From Methylobacterium sp. Leaf99 (lineage in GTDB: Bacteria; Pseudomonadota; Alphaproteobacteria; Rhizobiales; Beijerinckiaceae), in NCBI RefSeq assembly GCF_001422375.1, contig NZ_LMMU01000001.1, forward strand, positions 744,223-808,222: a stretch of DNA of 64,000 bases. Direction: 5' to 3'. A model generated the notes under the pieces. That model was not told the origin of the DNA and ran no database searches. It saw only the letters and a program-made list of their open reading frames with translations. Below, in pieces: positions 38,595 to 46,696 of the stretch. Position 1 is the first letter of the stretch. Each line of letters starts with the position of its first letter. The translations under genes were made by a program, and so were the position numbers.

Positions 38595-39327
38595 CCGCGA
38601 TGGCGTCGGGCTGCGAGATCAGCGACAGGTGGCTCGCCTTCACCGCGATGGTCTTGGCGCCCATGCGCTTGGCCATGAAGCGTTCGAGGTCGGGATCGAT
38701 GGTCCGGTCCTCCGTCGAGACGGCGTAGAAGCTCGGCTTGGTGCGCCACGCCGCCTGGGTGGTCCTGGCGGCGAGCAGGGCTTTCTCGAAGGGCTGCTGC
38801 ACCGCGTAGAGCACCTTCGCCCGCGCCTCCGGCAGGTCGCCGGCGAAGTCGCGCAGGAACGCCGCCTCGCCGAGGCGCCCGTATTCGCCGTCGAAGACGA
38901 TGCCGGCGCTGGCGGGCGGGGTCGGAAACGTCCTGGCGAGGGCCGCGTAATCCTCGCCGGCCTCGGGGGCGCGGGCCGCCACGTAGACGAGGGCCGAGAC
39001 CTTCGGGTCGATCCCGGCCTCGCTGATGATCATGCCCGCGAAGGAATGCCCGACCAGCACCGTCGGACCATCCTGGCGTGCGAGCACGCGCTGCACCGAG
39101 GCCACGGCTTCGTCGAAGGTCGTCAGGGGATTCTGCACGGCCGTCGCGTTGAGCCCCGCCGCCTGCAGGCGCGCGATGACGTCGGACCAGCACGACCCGT
39201 CGGCGAACAATCCATGGACGAGGACGACGTTGCGGGCCGCCGGCCCGGGCGCCGCCCCGGCCGGCCGTCCGAGGGACCCGGCACCCGCCAGGGCCAGCAG
39301 GGCGAGGACATTTCGACGATCCATCAC
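38563..39327 (-). CDS. Exported alpha/beta hydrolase
   Basis: The 254-residue product has an N-terminal Asp-Arg-Arg-Asn-Val-Leu start that looks like a twin-arginine signal with a hydrophobic core (about 7-19), then an alpha/beta hydrolase fold. The nucleophile is in Gly-His-Ser-Phe-Ala-Gly (about 93-98); a likely Asp is in Glu-Asp-Arg-Thr-Ile-Asp-Pro-Asp and the His in Ala-Ser-His-Leu-Ser-Leu-Ile near the end. It resembles salicylate esterase or MenH-like hydrolases, but substrate is unknown. The last codons lie in a 26-bp tandem repeat. Confidence 0.85.
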   Translation of the reverse strand: MMDRRNVLALLALAGAGSLGRPAGAAPGPAARNVVLVHGLFADGSCWSDVIARLQAAGLNATAVQNPLTTFDEAVASVQRVLARQDGPTVLVGHSFAGMIISEAGIDPKVSALVYVAARAPEAGEDYAALARTFPTPPASAGIVFDGEYGRLGEAAFLRDFAGDLPEARAKVLYAVQQPFEKALLAARTTQAAWRTKPSFYAVSTEDRTIDPDLERFMAKRMGAKTIAVKASHLSLISQPDAIAALILEAAGRP

Positions 39328-39447
39328 GATCCCTCCGGCGGAAGGCCGCCACCGCGGGCGTCGGCGCGTTGGGCGACACCCTCCGGGTCTAGGACGGACG
39401 GCGGCGCGCGGCCAGGGATTCCGGGGGTCGGTGTCCGGCGGCGGGGG

Positions 39448-40839
39448 TCACCGTCCCTCCACCGGCCGCACGGACCACGTGCCCCAGTAGACCGGCCGGC
39501 CGAAGACCGAGGAGGCGCCCCGTTCCTCGTAGCCCGGGGCGAGGCGGTCGAGCCAGGTGACGAATCCGGCCTTGGCCGAGTAGCTCGCCGGGGTGTCGAG
39601 GTTGCCGTAGCGGTCGGTCATCCAGGCATGCTGCGCCCGCCCGAACCGGCCGCCGCCGTCGCCGCCCGAGCGCAGGCCGAGATAGGCCGGGGAGCGCATG
39701 ATCGCCACGGGCTCGGAATACCAGACGAGGCCGGCGAGCGAGCCGATGGACAGGTCGCCCGTATACTGGACGCAGAGATCCGCCACCGGTCCGTCCATGG
39801 TGTTGGCCGGGCGGTTGCAGCTGTAGGCCACGGCCCAGCGGTCCATGCCCTTAGCCTTGGCGACGCGGACCAGGGCCTGCCCCGGCAGGGGCTCGGCGAC
39901 GAGGCGGGCCGACGACCACGGCCGGTCGGCGGTCAGGTCCGGACTGGTGCGCAGGTAGAGGCCGAGGCGGCGCCGGGCGGGGGGCGCGGCGCAATCGGCG
40001 GGCAGCACGTCCGTGTAGAAGTAGTGGTAGACCCGGTCGAGCACGCTGATGGAGCCGACGAGGTCGTGCCGGTCGAAGCCTTCTCCGGGGCAGTTGCCGA
40101 CGATGGGCGCGCCGGTCTCGTCGAGGACGGCGCTCGGGGCCGGGGCGTCGCCGCCGCGCCGCGACCGGCGCCGGCCGCCCTCGGGGGTGAACGGCACCCA
40201 GGCGGGGCCGTCCGCCGCCCGGCCGCGGATGTCGAAGCGCTCGAAATCGGCGGTGCGGGCCTGCATCAGGGCATGGCGGTTTCCGCTCGGGGTCGGGACC
40301 GTGGTGAGGAGGAAGACGTAGGTGTAGTCGTCCCCGCTCCAGTCCCGCCCGGCCACCACCATGGGATGGCGCGCGGCGATCCCCTCCGGCGCCGCCTCCG
40401 CCGCCTCCGGACTCCGCGCGCGCCCGCGCCTGCGCCCCTCCGGGCGCACGGCCCGGGCCATCTCCCACAGGCGCGCCTGCGTCGGCGGCATCAGCGTGGC
40501 GAGCTGCTCGGGCATCGCCCCCGTGCGCACGGAGCCGCCGTCGAGGGGGCTGGTGGCCCGGCGCGCCGGGCAGGCGTCGCCCCGGCGGCCGCCCGCCGGC
40601 GCCTCGGCCTGATAGACCACCCGGAGCCGGCCGGCGCGCCCGGCGGTGCGGACGATCTGGACGTTCGCCGCCGATTCGCAGGCACGGGGTGCGAAGAACA
40701 CGCCTTCGGCCTCGCCGCCCCGGCAGATCTCCAGGGCGCCGCCGGCCGTGGGAAAACAGGCCGGATCGGGGGCCTGGGCCGCGACGGGCATCGCCCACGG
40801 CGCGAGGCCCGCGGCGACGGGCAGGAGCGCCCGGGTCAT
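39448..40839 (-). CDS. Large secreted protein, possibly glycoside-hydrolase-like propeller
   Basis: From the ATG at 40839 the product is 463 residues with a signal peptide cleaved near residue 22 (Val-Ala-Ala-Gln-Ala before Pro-Asp-Pro). Six or more scattered cysteines fit a periplasmic protein. Repeated Trp/Tyr-rich strands and phrases such as Ala-Arg-Thr-Ala-Asp-Phe-Glu-Arg-Phe-Asp and Thr-Ser-Pro-Asp-Leu-Thr resemble the blades of five-bladed glycoside hydrolases (GH43/GH32 type). No catalytic set could be fixed, so the fold is only suggested. The frame upstream of 40839 has no signal and is not used. Confidence 0.6.
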   Translation of the reverse strand: MTRALLPVAAGLAPWAMPVAAQAPDPACFPTAGGALEICRGGEAEGVFFAPRACESAANVQIVRTAGRAGRLRVVYQAEAPAGGRRGDACPARRATSPLDGGSVRTGAMPEQLATLMPPTQARLWEMARAVRPEGRRRGRARSPEAAEAAPEGIAARHPMVVAGRDWSGDDYTYVFLLTTVPTPSGNRHALMQARTADFERFDIRGRAADGPAWVPFTPEGGRRRSRRGGDAPAPSAVLDETGAPIVGNCPGEGFDRHDLVGSISVLDRVYHYFYTDVLPADCAAPPARRRLGLYLRTSPDLTADRPWSSARLVAEPLPGQALVRVAKAKGMDRWAVAYSCNRPANTMDGPVADLCVQYTGDLSIGSLAGLVWYSEPVAIMRSPAYLGLRSGGDGGGRFGRAQHAWMTDRYGNLDTPASYSAKAGFVTWLDRLAPGYEERGASSVFGRPVYWGTWSVRPVEGR

Positions 40840-41029
40840 GCGGTGGCGCGCGGGACGGGGCGAGGGCGGTCGGAAGCGGAGCTGTGTCACAATCCGGCGT
40901 GGTAGCGCGCGGATGCCGGACGCGACAGTGCGGAGCGCGGGGCCGCCCCCGCCATCCACATGGGCCGAGTGCGCAGACCGCCTGAATCGCCCCGCAGGCG
41001 CCGTCGGGTCGCCCGACGCCGGAGCGGCC

Positions 41030-41368
41030 TCAGGCGAGGAAGGCCGCGACGGCGGCCAGCGGCAGGGCGAGGATGGCCGCGGGGCGGACCCAGCCGGGCC
41101 GGTACGAGACGAGGCCGACGAGGACCAGGGCGGCCCCCGTCAGGGAGCCGAGCCACTGCACCGGCCCGAAATTCCAGTCCGCCGTGAGGATGGCGGCGGC
41201 GAAGGAGACGGCGATCCCGCACCAGCCGGTCCAGCGCAGGGCCCGCGCCCGTTTTCGCGAGGGGGACCCGTGGAAGATGGCGCGGTGGTGGCGGTCCATG
41301 GCGAGGCACAGGGCGCTGAGCCCGGCGAAGCTGAGGGCGAGGTTGAGGAGGACGGAAGACGGGGTCAT
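41030..41368 (-). CDS. DUF3325 membrane protein (iron-uptake associated)
   Basis: A 112-residue protein with about four short membrane segments; Ala-Met-Asp-Arg-His-x-x-Ala-Ile-Phe and the Arg-Trp-Thr-Gly-Trp-Cys-Gly segment match DUF3325 proteins. It overlaps the PepSY gene upstream by 4 bases (ATGA), so translation is coupled. In other bacteria DUF3325, PepSY and DUF3649 genes travel together next to TonB-dependent siderophore receptors and may help release or reduce ferric siderophores in the periplasm. Confidence 0.72.
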   Translation of the reverse strand: MTPSSVLLNLALSFAGLSALCLAMDRHHRAIFHGSPSRKRARALRWTGWCGIAVSFAAAILTADWNFGPVQWLGSLTGAALVLVGLVSYRPGWVRPAAILALPLAAVAAFLA

Positions 41369-42885
41369 GCGCGGGCCAATGTCTGGGCGGTGCGGGCGAC
41401 GCGGGTCCGCCGCACGTCCTCGTACCGCGACAGCGTCCAGGCGCCGGAACCGAGGCCGGCGGCGATGGCGACCATGGCGAGGTCGAACCAGACGAAGTCG
41501 AGGCCGCGATCCGTGGTCAGGGCGCCGACGAGGGGCAGGCTGAGGAACAGGAGGCCGGCCACCGTACCCATCTCGCGCCAGGTCCGACCGTGCGGCCGGG
41601 CGAACCCGACCAGGGCGGCGAGGCCCCAGGCGGCGAAGAACGCGCCGCCCTCCCAGGCGGCGCGCGCCTCCAGGGCCACGGGCAGGAGCCGGTTGGCGAG
41701 GAAGAACGCCGCGATGCCGATGGGCAGGCCGAGGACGGTGCCGAGGTTGAGGCCGCGCACGAGGCGCAGGCCGAATCCGGGCGCTAGCCCGGGCTTCGGC
41801 GCCCGCGCCACGCTCCACAGGACGAGGCCCGTGGCGATGGTGGCCGAGCCCATGAGGCCGCAGAGGAAGAACAGCCCCCGCAGGGCCGGCCCGGCGAAAT
41901 GCGCCTCGTGCAGGCCGAGGAAGCTGGTGAAGGCGTGGGCGGCGGGCTTCAGGGTCCCGAGGCGGGCGACGACCTCCCCCGAGACCGCCTCGAACGCGAC
42001 CTGGGGGTGGCGGTGGGCCAGGCCCTTCGGTTCCTCGAACACCGCCACCACCGTGGAGGCGGCGTCGCCCGGATTGTTGACGATGACCATCTCCAGGGGC
42101 TCGGAGACCTCCGCCCGCGCCCGGTCGACGAGGGGCGCCAGGGGCAGGGCCTCGGCGGGGCGCCCGGCGGCGGCCCGCCAGGCCGGGGTCTGGCCGGCCT
42201 CGACGTAGAACCGCATCTCGTCGCCCCTGTAGGCCGAGGCGATGCCCCAGGGCATGAGCGTGAAGGCGAGGGTGACGATGCCCGTATAGGTGATCATGAG
42301 GTGGAACGGCAAGGCGAGGACGCCGGTGACGTTGTGGGCGTCGAGCCAGCCGCGCTGGGCCGAGCGGTCGCGCCGGAAGGTGAAGAAGTCGGCAAAGATG
42401 CGCCGGTGGGTGACGATGCCGGAGACGAGGGCGACGAGCAGCACCAGAGCGCTGGCGCCGACGATCCAGCGGCCGAGCATCGGCATCATCTGGAGTTCGT
42501 AATGGAAGCGGTAGAGGAAATCGCCGCCCTGCGTCGCCCGCGCCGTGGTGGGCTGGCCGGTTTCGGCATCCAGGCTCGCCTGCCGGATCGGCGCCTCGAA
42601 GCTGTCGAGCCAGTACACGCCGATGAGGGGGCGGTCCTCCTGTGGCAGGGAGACGAACCACGACACGGCTTTGGGCGCATGGACCTTGAGGTAGGCCGCG
42701 CCCCGCTCGGCGGCGACGCCCGGCGCGACGGCGGCGGCGCGCAGTTCGGGCCGCATCCACAGGGAGATGTCGGTCCGGTAGTAGGTCGCCGTGCCGGTCA
42801 CGAACACGCAGAACATCACCCAGCCGGTCACGAGGCCGGACCAGGTGTGCAGCCACGCCATGGATTGGCGAAACCCGCGTCTCAT
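41365..42885 (-). CDS. PepSY-TM protein (siderophore-iron reductase type)
   Basis: The 506-residue inner-membrane protein opens Ser-Met-Ala-Trp-Leu-His-Thr-Trp-Ser-Gly-Leu-Val-Thr-Gly-Trp, the PepSY-TM start, has a second membrane pair with a histidine in Asp-Ala-His-Asn-Val-Thr-Gly-Val, a PepSY-type periplasmic loop, and further segments with Gly-Leu-His-Glu-Ala-His. The conserved histidines could bind haem. FpvG of Pseudomonas, a ferri-pyoverdine reductase, is a known relative. It overlaps its neighbours on both sides by 4 bases, forming a tight three-gene operon. Confidence 0.85.
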   Translation of the reverse strand: MRRGFRQSMAWLHTWSGLVTGWVMFCVFVTGTATYYRTDISLWMRPELRAAAVAPGVAAERGAAYLKVHAPKAVSWFVSLPQEDRPLIGVYWLDSFEAPIRQASLDAETGQPTTARATQGGDFLYRFHYELQMMPMLGRWIVGASALVLLVALVSGIVTHRRIFADFFTFRRDRSAQRGWLDAHNVTGVLALPFHLMITYTGIVTLAFTLMPWGIASAYRGDEMRFYVEAGQTPAWRAAAGRPAEALPLAPLVDRARAEVSEPLEMVIVNNPGDAASTVVAVFEEPKGLAHRHPQVAFEAVSGEVVARLGTLKPAAHAFTSFLGLHEAHFAGPALRGLFFLCGLMGSATIATGLVLWSVARAPKPGLAPGFGLRLVRGLNLGTVLGLPIGIAAFFLANRLLPVALEARAAWEGGAFFAAWGLAALVGFARPHGRTWREMGTVAGLLFLSLPLVGALTTDRGLDFVWFDLAMVAIAAGLGSGAWTLSRYEDVRRTRVARTAQTLARA

Positions 42886-43217
42886 GCCGGGGGCGCCGTA
42901 TCCACCAGGGCGAGGGCGAGCCAGAGGCCGCCGGCCAGGAGCGCCGCGGGCACGGCGAGGCCGAGGGCGGCCCGGGCCAGGGTCCGGGCGGCGAACACCC
43001 AGACCACGGCGCCGACCATGATGGCGAAGCTGAGGAGCGTCGCCGTCGCCACGGCCTCGGAGCGGACCATGGGCAGGACGAGGGACAGGAACGCCGTGGA
43101 CAGGGCGGCGACGCCGTAGGCGCCGAAGGTGGCCAGCACGACGCGGCCGGCGACGGCGGCGCGGACGCGCCAGCCGAGGCCTCGGCCGGGGTTTCGCAGG
43201 GCGGCTTCGTCCGGCAT
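42882..43217 (-). CDS. DUF3649 membrane protein
   Basis: From the ATG at 43217 the product is 111 residues with three hydrophobic segments; the Tyr-Gly-Val-Ala-Ala-Leu-x-x-Ala-Phe-Leu-Ser-Leu-Val-Leu-Pro-Met block fits DUF3649. It is the first gene of the iron-uptake trio and overlaps the PepSY gene by 4 bases. The later ATG is preferred over 43262 because it gives the usual length. Confidence 0.7.
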   Translation of the reverse strand: MPDEAALRNPGRGLGWRVRAAVAGRVVLATFGAYGVAALSTAFLSLVLPMVRSEAVATATLLSFAIMVGAVVWVFAARTLARAALGLAVPAALLAGGLWLALALVDTAPPA

Positions 43218-43607
43218 CGCGGCACCTTCTCGGGGCGGGACGGCAGCCGGGCGCATTCCCATGGAAACGCCGCACCGTCACGGAAGAGATCGGCCCCGCT
43301 ATAGCGATCCGCGTCTTCGGCCGGCAATCGCTATGTTGTGGAATCATTCCAAGGTTGCTGTCGCACGGTGCCATGGTCCATGCTGACATCTCCCGTCGCG
43401 GTACTTTCCGGCGGGACAGGTCTTTCACCGGGGCGCTCACGCCAAATCGTGTTGACGGCCCGAATGGGTGTCCACGTGCGGTCCCACTCCGGGCTACGAT
43501 GGCGGCCGAGACGCCTCAAGCGACGCCTACAGAGACACCTGCCCGGACATGCTGCGGGGTTGCCGTCGAGGACGGACCCCGGCCCCTCTCGTCAGAAGAT
43601 CGATGCC
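43218..43607. other. Intergenic region between the iron trio and minC1
   Basis: No gene is seen in 390 bp. It should hold the promoters of both divergent operons. No Fur box or TTAA-N7-TTAA site was recognised in it. Confidence 0.35.
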
Positions 43608-44339
43608 GTGACCGCAAGCTCCGCCCCCACGCCCGCGACCCCCGCCCGCCCCCCGATCCGCTTCCGCGGCCGCTCGTTCATGGCCCTGGTGCTGGCCCCC
43701 GTGCCGCCCGTGGCCGACTGGCTGGAGGAACTCGACGCCCTGGCGCGGCGCTCGCCGGCCTTCTTCGTCGGGCGTCCGGTGATCCTGGAGGTCTCGGGGG
43801 CCGGCCTCGACCGGGAGAGCCTGCGCGCCCTCGTGGCCGCGTTGTCCGATCGCGCCGTCACCGTCATGGGCATCGAGGGGGCCGGCCCCGGCCTCCTCGG
43901 CGACGGCCTGCCGCCGCCCCTGGCCGGCGGGCGCCCCGTGGAGGAGGTCGCCGCCCCGGAGGCGGAGGCGCCCGAGGGCCGGATGTCCGTGGCCCCGGCG
44001 CCCGCGCCGGCCCGCTCCCTCATCCTCGACGCCCCCGTGCGCTCGGGGCAGACGGTGCTGCACCTCGAGGGCGACATCACCGTCATGGGCTCGGTGGCGT
44101 CGGGCGCCGAGGTCATCGCCGGGGGCTCGCTCCACGTCTACGGCGCCCTGCGCGGGCGCGCCATCGCGGGGGCGGCGGGCAACCCGGAGGCGCGCATCAC
44201 CTGCCGCAAGTTCGAGCCCGAACTCATCGCCATCGACGGGCTCTACCGCACGGCCGACGACCTCGGCCCCGTCCAGCGCGGCCTGCCGGCGCAGGTGCGC
44301 CTCGACGGCGACGCCATCAAGGTGGCGGCGCTCGACTGA
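43608..44339 (+). CDS. minC: Septum-site determining protein MinC, first copy
   Basis: From GTG 43608 the product is 243 residues. The C-terminal beta-helix domain (about 140-243) has the MinC Val-Arg-Ser-Gly-Gln, Gly-Asp-Ile-Thr-Val-Met-Gly-Ser-Val-x-Ser-Gly-Ala-Glu and His-Val-Tyr-Gly-Ala-Leu-Arg-Gly-Arg-Ala motifs; the N-terminal FtsZ-binding domain (about 15-100) is more divergent. A proline/alanine-rich linker joins them. With MinD it blocks FtsZ rings near the poles. A second, related minC follows 127 bp downstream, which is unusual. The start is chosen to match the start of the second copy. Confidence 0.88.
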   Translation: MTASSAPTPATPARPPIRFRGRSFMALVLAPVPPVADWLEELDALARRSPAFFVGRPVILEVSGAGLDRESLRALVAALSDRAVTVMGIEGAGPGLLGDGLPPPLAGGRPVEEVAAPEAEAPEGRMSVAPAPAPARSLILDAPVRSGQTVLHLEGDITVMGSVASGAEVIAGGSLHVYGALRGRAIAGAAGNPEARITCRKFEPELIAIDGLYRTADDLGPVQRGLPAQVRLDGDAIKVAALD

Positions 44340-44408
44340 GCGATCTGTGGTCCCGGGATCACGGTATCCCGGGACAGGGGCAATCATTCATCCTTTGAAC
44401 ACGGGTCG

Positions 44409-44424
44409 TTAACGAAGCGGTAAC
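44409..44424. promoter_or_regulatory. Near-consensus CtrA-type site between the two minC genes
   Basis: TTAA (44409-44412), seven bases, GTAAC (44420-44424) is one base off the CtrA full site. It lies 43 bp before the start of the second minC, so the second copy may have its own promoter. Confidence 0.4.
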
Positions 44425-44466
44425 CATACCGGGCATCAATGGTCTGGTAAGGAATCGCGAGACGCC

Positions 44467-45168
44467 GTGACCAGCGCCCCCACTCCCCGCCGATCCGTTG
44501 AGCTTCGCGGCCGTGCCTTCAAGGCGCTCGTCCTGGCCCCGGAGCTGCCGCTTCCCGATTGGTTCGCCGATCTGGACGAAGCCCTCAAGCGCTCGCCGAC
44601 GCTGTTCGACGGGCGCGCCCTGATCCTCGACGTCGCGGCCCTGGCGCCGGACGCCCCCAGCCTCGACACGCTGCTGTCCGATCTCGGCAGCCGTCGCATC
44701 CGCATCCTCGGCATCGAGGGTACGGCGCTTCCCCTCGTCGGACCGGGGCGCCCGCCCCTGCTGAACGCGGGACGACCGGTCTCGACCCTCGAGATCCCCA
44801 CCGTGCCGGAGGAGCCGCCGGCGCCCCCGGAGCCCGCCACCACCTCCCTCACCATCGAGGGGTCCGTGCGGTCGGGCCAGTCCATCGTCCACCCCACCGG
44901 CGACGTCACCGTCATGGGCTCGGTCTCTTCGGGGGCCGAGATCCTCGCCGGCGGGTCCATCCACGTCTACGGCGCCCTGCGGGGGCGCGCCATTGCCGGC
45001 GCCGCCCGCAACCCCCGCGCCCGCATCTGCTGCCGCAAGTTCGAGCCCGAACTCCTCGGCATCGACCGCCTCGTCCGCACGGCCGAGGACATGGGCACCC
45101 ACCTGCGCGGCCAGGCCGTGCAGATCTGGCTCGATGGCGGCGCCATCAAATTCGCATCCTTGGATTGA
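44467..45168 (+). CDS. minC: Septum-site determining protein MinC, second copy
   Basis: From GTG 44467 the product is 233 residues with the same layout as the first copy. The C-terminal 100 residues are strongly similar (shared Gly-Ala-Leu-Arg-Gly-Arg-Ala-Ile-Ala-Gly-Ala-Ala and Cys-Arg-Lys-Phe-Glu-Pro-Glu-Leu), while the N-terminal FtsZ-facing domain has drifted more. It lies 14 bp before minD, the usual place of minC, so this is probably the ancestral-position copy. Both keep the MinD-interaction region intact; a split of roles is inference. Confidence 0.9.
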   Translation: MTSAPTPRRSVELRGRAFKALVLAPELPLPDWFADLDEALKRSPTLFDGRALILDVAALAPDAPSLDTLLSDLGSRRIRILGIEGTALPLVGPGRPPLLNAGRPVSTLEIPTVPEEPPAPPEPATTSLTIEGSVRSGQSIVHPTGDVTVMGSVSSGAEILAGGSIHVYGALRGRAIAGAARNPRARICCRKFEPELLGIDRLVRTAEDMGTHLRGQAVQIWLDGGAIKFASLD

Positions 45169-45182
45169 GGGAGACAGCTCGT

Positions 45183-45998
45183 ATGGCCAAAATTCTGGTC
45201 GTGACATCAGGCAAGGGCGGCGTCGGCAAGACGACGACGACGGCGGCCCTCGGTGCGGCGCTCGCGCAGGCGGGCCAGAGCGTGGCGGTGGTCGATTTCG
45301 ACGTCGGCCTGCGCAACCTCGACCTCGTGATGGGCGCCGAGCGGCGCGTGGTCTACGACCTCATCAACGTGGTCAACGGCGACGCCAAGCTCAACCAGGC
45401 CCTCATCCGCGACAAGCGCCTGGAGAACCTCTCCCTGCTGCCGGCCTCGCAGACCCGCGACAAGGACGCGCTCACGGACGAGGGCGTCGCCCGGGTGATG
45501 AACGAGCTGCGTGAAAAGTTCGACTGGGTGATCTGCGATTCCCCCGCCGGCATCGAGCGCGGCGCGACCCTGGCCATGCGCCACGCCGATCTGGCCGTGG
45601 TGGTGACCAACCCCGAGGTCTCCTCGGTGCGCGATTCCGACCGGATCATCGGGCTCCTCGACTCGAAGACCCTCAAGGCCGAGCGCGGCGAGACCATGGA
45701 GAAGCACCTCATCCTCACCCGCTACGACGCCGCCCGGGCCGACCGGGGCGACATGCTCAAGATCGACGACGTGCTGGAGATCCTCTCGATCCCCCTGCTC
45801 GCCATCATCCCCGAGAGCATGGAAGTCCTGCGCGCTTCCAACGTCGGCTGCCCGGTGACCCTCAACAACCCGCTCTGCGCCCCGTCCCGCGCCTACATCG
45901 ACGCGGTCCGCCGCCTCAAGGGCGACACGGTGCCGATGGCGGTCCCCTCGGACAAGAAATCCCTCCTCAACAAGCTGTTCACCCGGAGGGCGGCATGA
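45183..45998 (+). CDS. minD: Septum-site ATPase MinD
   Basis: The 271-residue deviant Walker ATPase has Lys-Gly-Gly-Val-Gly-Lys-Thr-Thr-Thr at 11-19, the [10 protein letters not shown] switch and [10 protein letters not shown]. The C-terminus ends in the amphipathic membrane-targeting helix (Lys-Lys-Ser-Leu-Leu-Asn-Lys-Leu-Phe). It recruits MinC to the membrane and oscillates with MinE, encoded next with a 4-base overlap. Confidence 0.97.
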   Translation: MAKILVVTSGKGGVGKTTTTAALGAALAQAGQSVAVVDFDVGLRNLDLVMGAERRVVYDLINVVNGDAKLNQALIRDKRLENLSLLPASQTRDKDALTDEGVARVMNELREKFDWVICDSPAGIERGATLAMRHADLAVVVTNPEVSSVRDSDRIIGLLDSKTLKAERGETMEKHLILTRYDAARADRGDMLKIDDVLEILSIPLLAIIPESMEVLRASNVGCPVTLNNPLCAPSRAYIDAVRRLKGDTVPMAVPSDKKSLLNKLFTRRAA

Positions 45999-46261
45999 GC
46001 CTTCGCAAGATGTTCAACCGCCGGGGGTCCGCGCCGGTGGCGCGGGACCGCCTTCAGCTCATCCTCGCGCATGAGCGCGGGAATGCCGGCGGCTCCGACC
46101 TGGTGATGATTCTTCGCGAGGAGATCCTGGCGGTCATCGCCAAGCACGTCATCGTCGAGCAGGACAAGGTCCAGATCCGCCTGGACCGGGGCAAGGACGT
46201 CTCGACGCTGGGCGTCGACATCGAACTCCCCGTCCCCCTGGTGGCCCGCAAGGCGGCTTGA
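45995..46261 (+). CDS. minE: Cell division topological specificity factor MinE
   Basis: The 88-residue product has the anti-MinCD segment ([13 protein letters not shown]) at about 19-31 and the topological-specificity domain (about 40-88). It stimulates MinD ATPase and releases MinCD from the cell middle. The ATGA overlap with minD indicates coupled translation. Confidence 0.95.
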   Translation: MSLRKMFNRRGSAPVARDRLQLILAHERGNAGGSDLVMILREEILAVIAKHVIVEQDKVQIRLDRGKDVSTLGVDIELPVPLVARKAA

Positions 46262-46283
46262 GCCCGGATCGGTGGTTCCGAAG

Positions 46284-46312
46284 CGCGCGGGGTGTGAACC
46301 ACACCCCGCGCG
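46284..46312. repeat. Perfect 13-bp hairpin after minE
   Basis: A perfect 13-bp stem (CGCGCGGGGTGTG / CACACCCCGCGCG) with 3-base loop AAC lies 22 bp after minE and is followed by GAAAAA, not Ts. On the plus strand it is not a classical terminator; on the minus strand the Ts would come before the stem. It could be a processing or Rho-related site. Confidence 0.6.
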
Positions 46313-46475
46313 AAAAACGTGTCGGGCGGCGGCGAACGGCCCCGCCGGGTTCGAGGCGTGCCGGTAGGGTCGATGCCGGCCGCCGCGCGCATCCGCGGGA
46401 ACAGGGGCCGGACCCCGCGTGTTGATGGGTCAAGCTGCGCCGTTGTCGTCGGCGCCCTCACACCCGGAGCCAGCC

Positions 46476-46604
46476 ATGAGCCTCATCGGACGCCTCGTCA
46501 CCAAGATCCTCGGCAACGAAGACCGCCCCGTGGTGCGCGACGAGCGCAACTACGAGTCGAGCAGCCCCATCGGCCGCCTCGTGACCAAGCTGCTGCGCAA
46601 GTAA
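46476..46604 (+). CDS. 42-residue protein with two near-identical amphipathic segments
   Basis: The product is 42 residues: Ser-Leu-Ile-Gly-Arg-Leu-Val-Thr-Lys-Ile-Leu at the start and Ser-Pro-Ile-Gly-Arg-Leu-Val-Thr-Lys-Leu-Leu at the end, joined by an acidic-basic linker. Both segments would form short amphipathic helices. Codons are mostly G or C at position three and the ATG at 46476 follows CCGGAGCC, so it is probably translated; an in-frame ATG at 46419 would add 19 residues. It lies 214 bp after minE and is followed by a hairpin. A membrane-binding or peptide-toxin role is possible but unproven. Confidence 0.6.
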   Translation: MSLIGRLVTKILGNEDRPVVRDERNYESSSPIGRLVTKLLRK

Positions 46605-46616
46605 CGCCTTGTCGGA

Positions 46617-46650
46617 GCGCCGCCGCCCCTGAGGACGGCGGCGCGGCTTT
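46617..46650 (+). terminator. Hairpin after the 42-residue gene
   Basis: A 9-bp stem (GCGCCGCCG / CGGCGGCGC) with 10-base loop is followed by GGCTTTCC, a weak T stretch, 13 bp after the stop. Confidence 0.55.
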
Positions 46651-46696
46651 CCGCGTCCCGGCGGAATGACAGCCTTGCATCGCCAAAGGACGCCGT

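Noticed and set aside
46284..46312. Intrinsic terminator of minE
   Set aside because: The stem is followed by As instead of Ts on the plus strand, so it is listed only as a hairpin.
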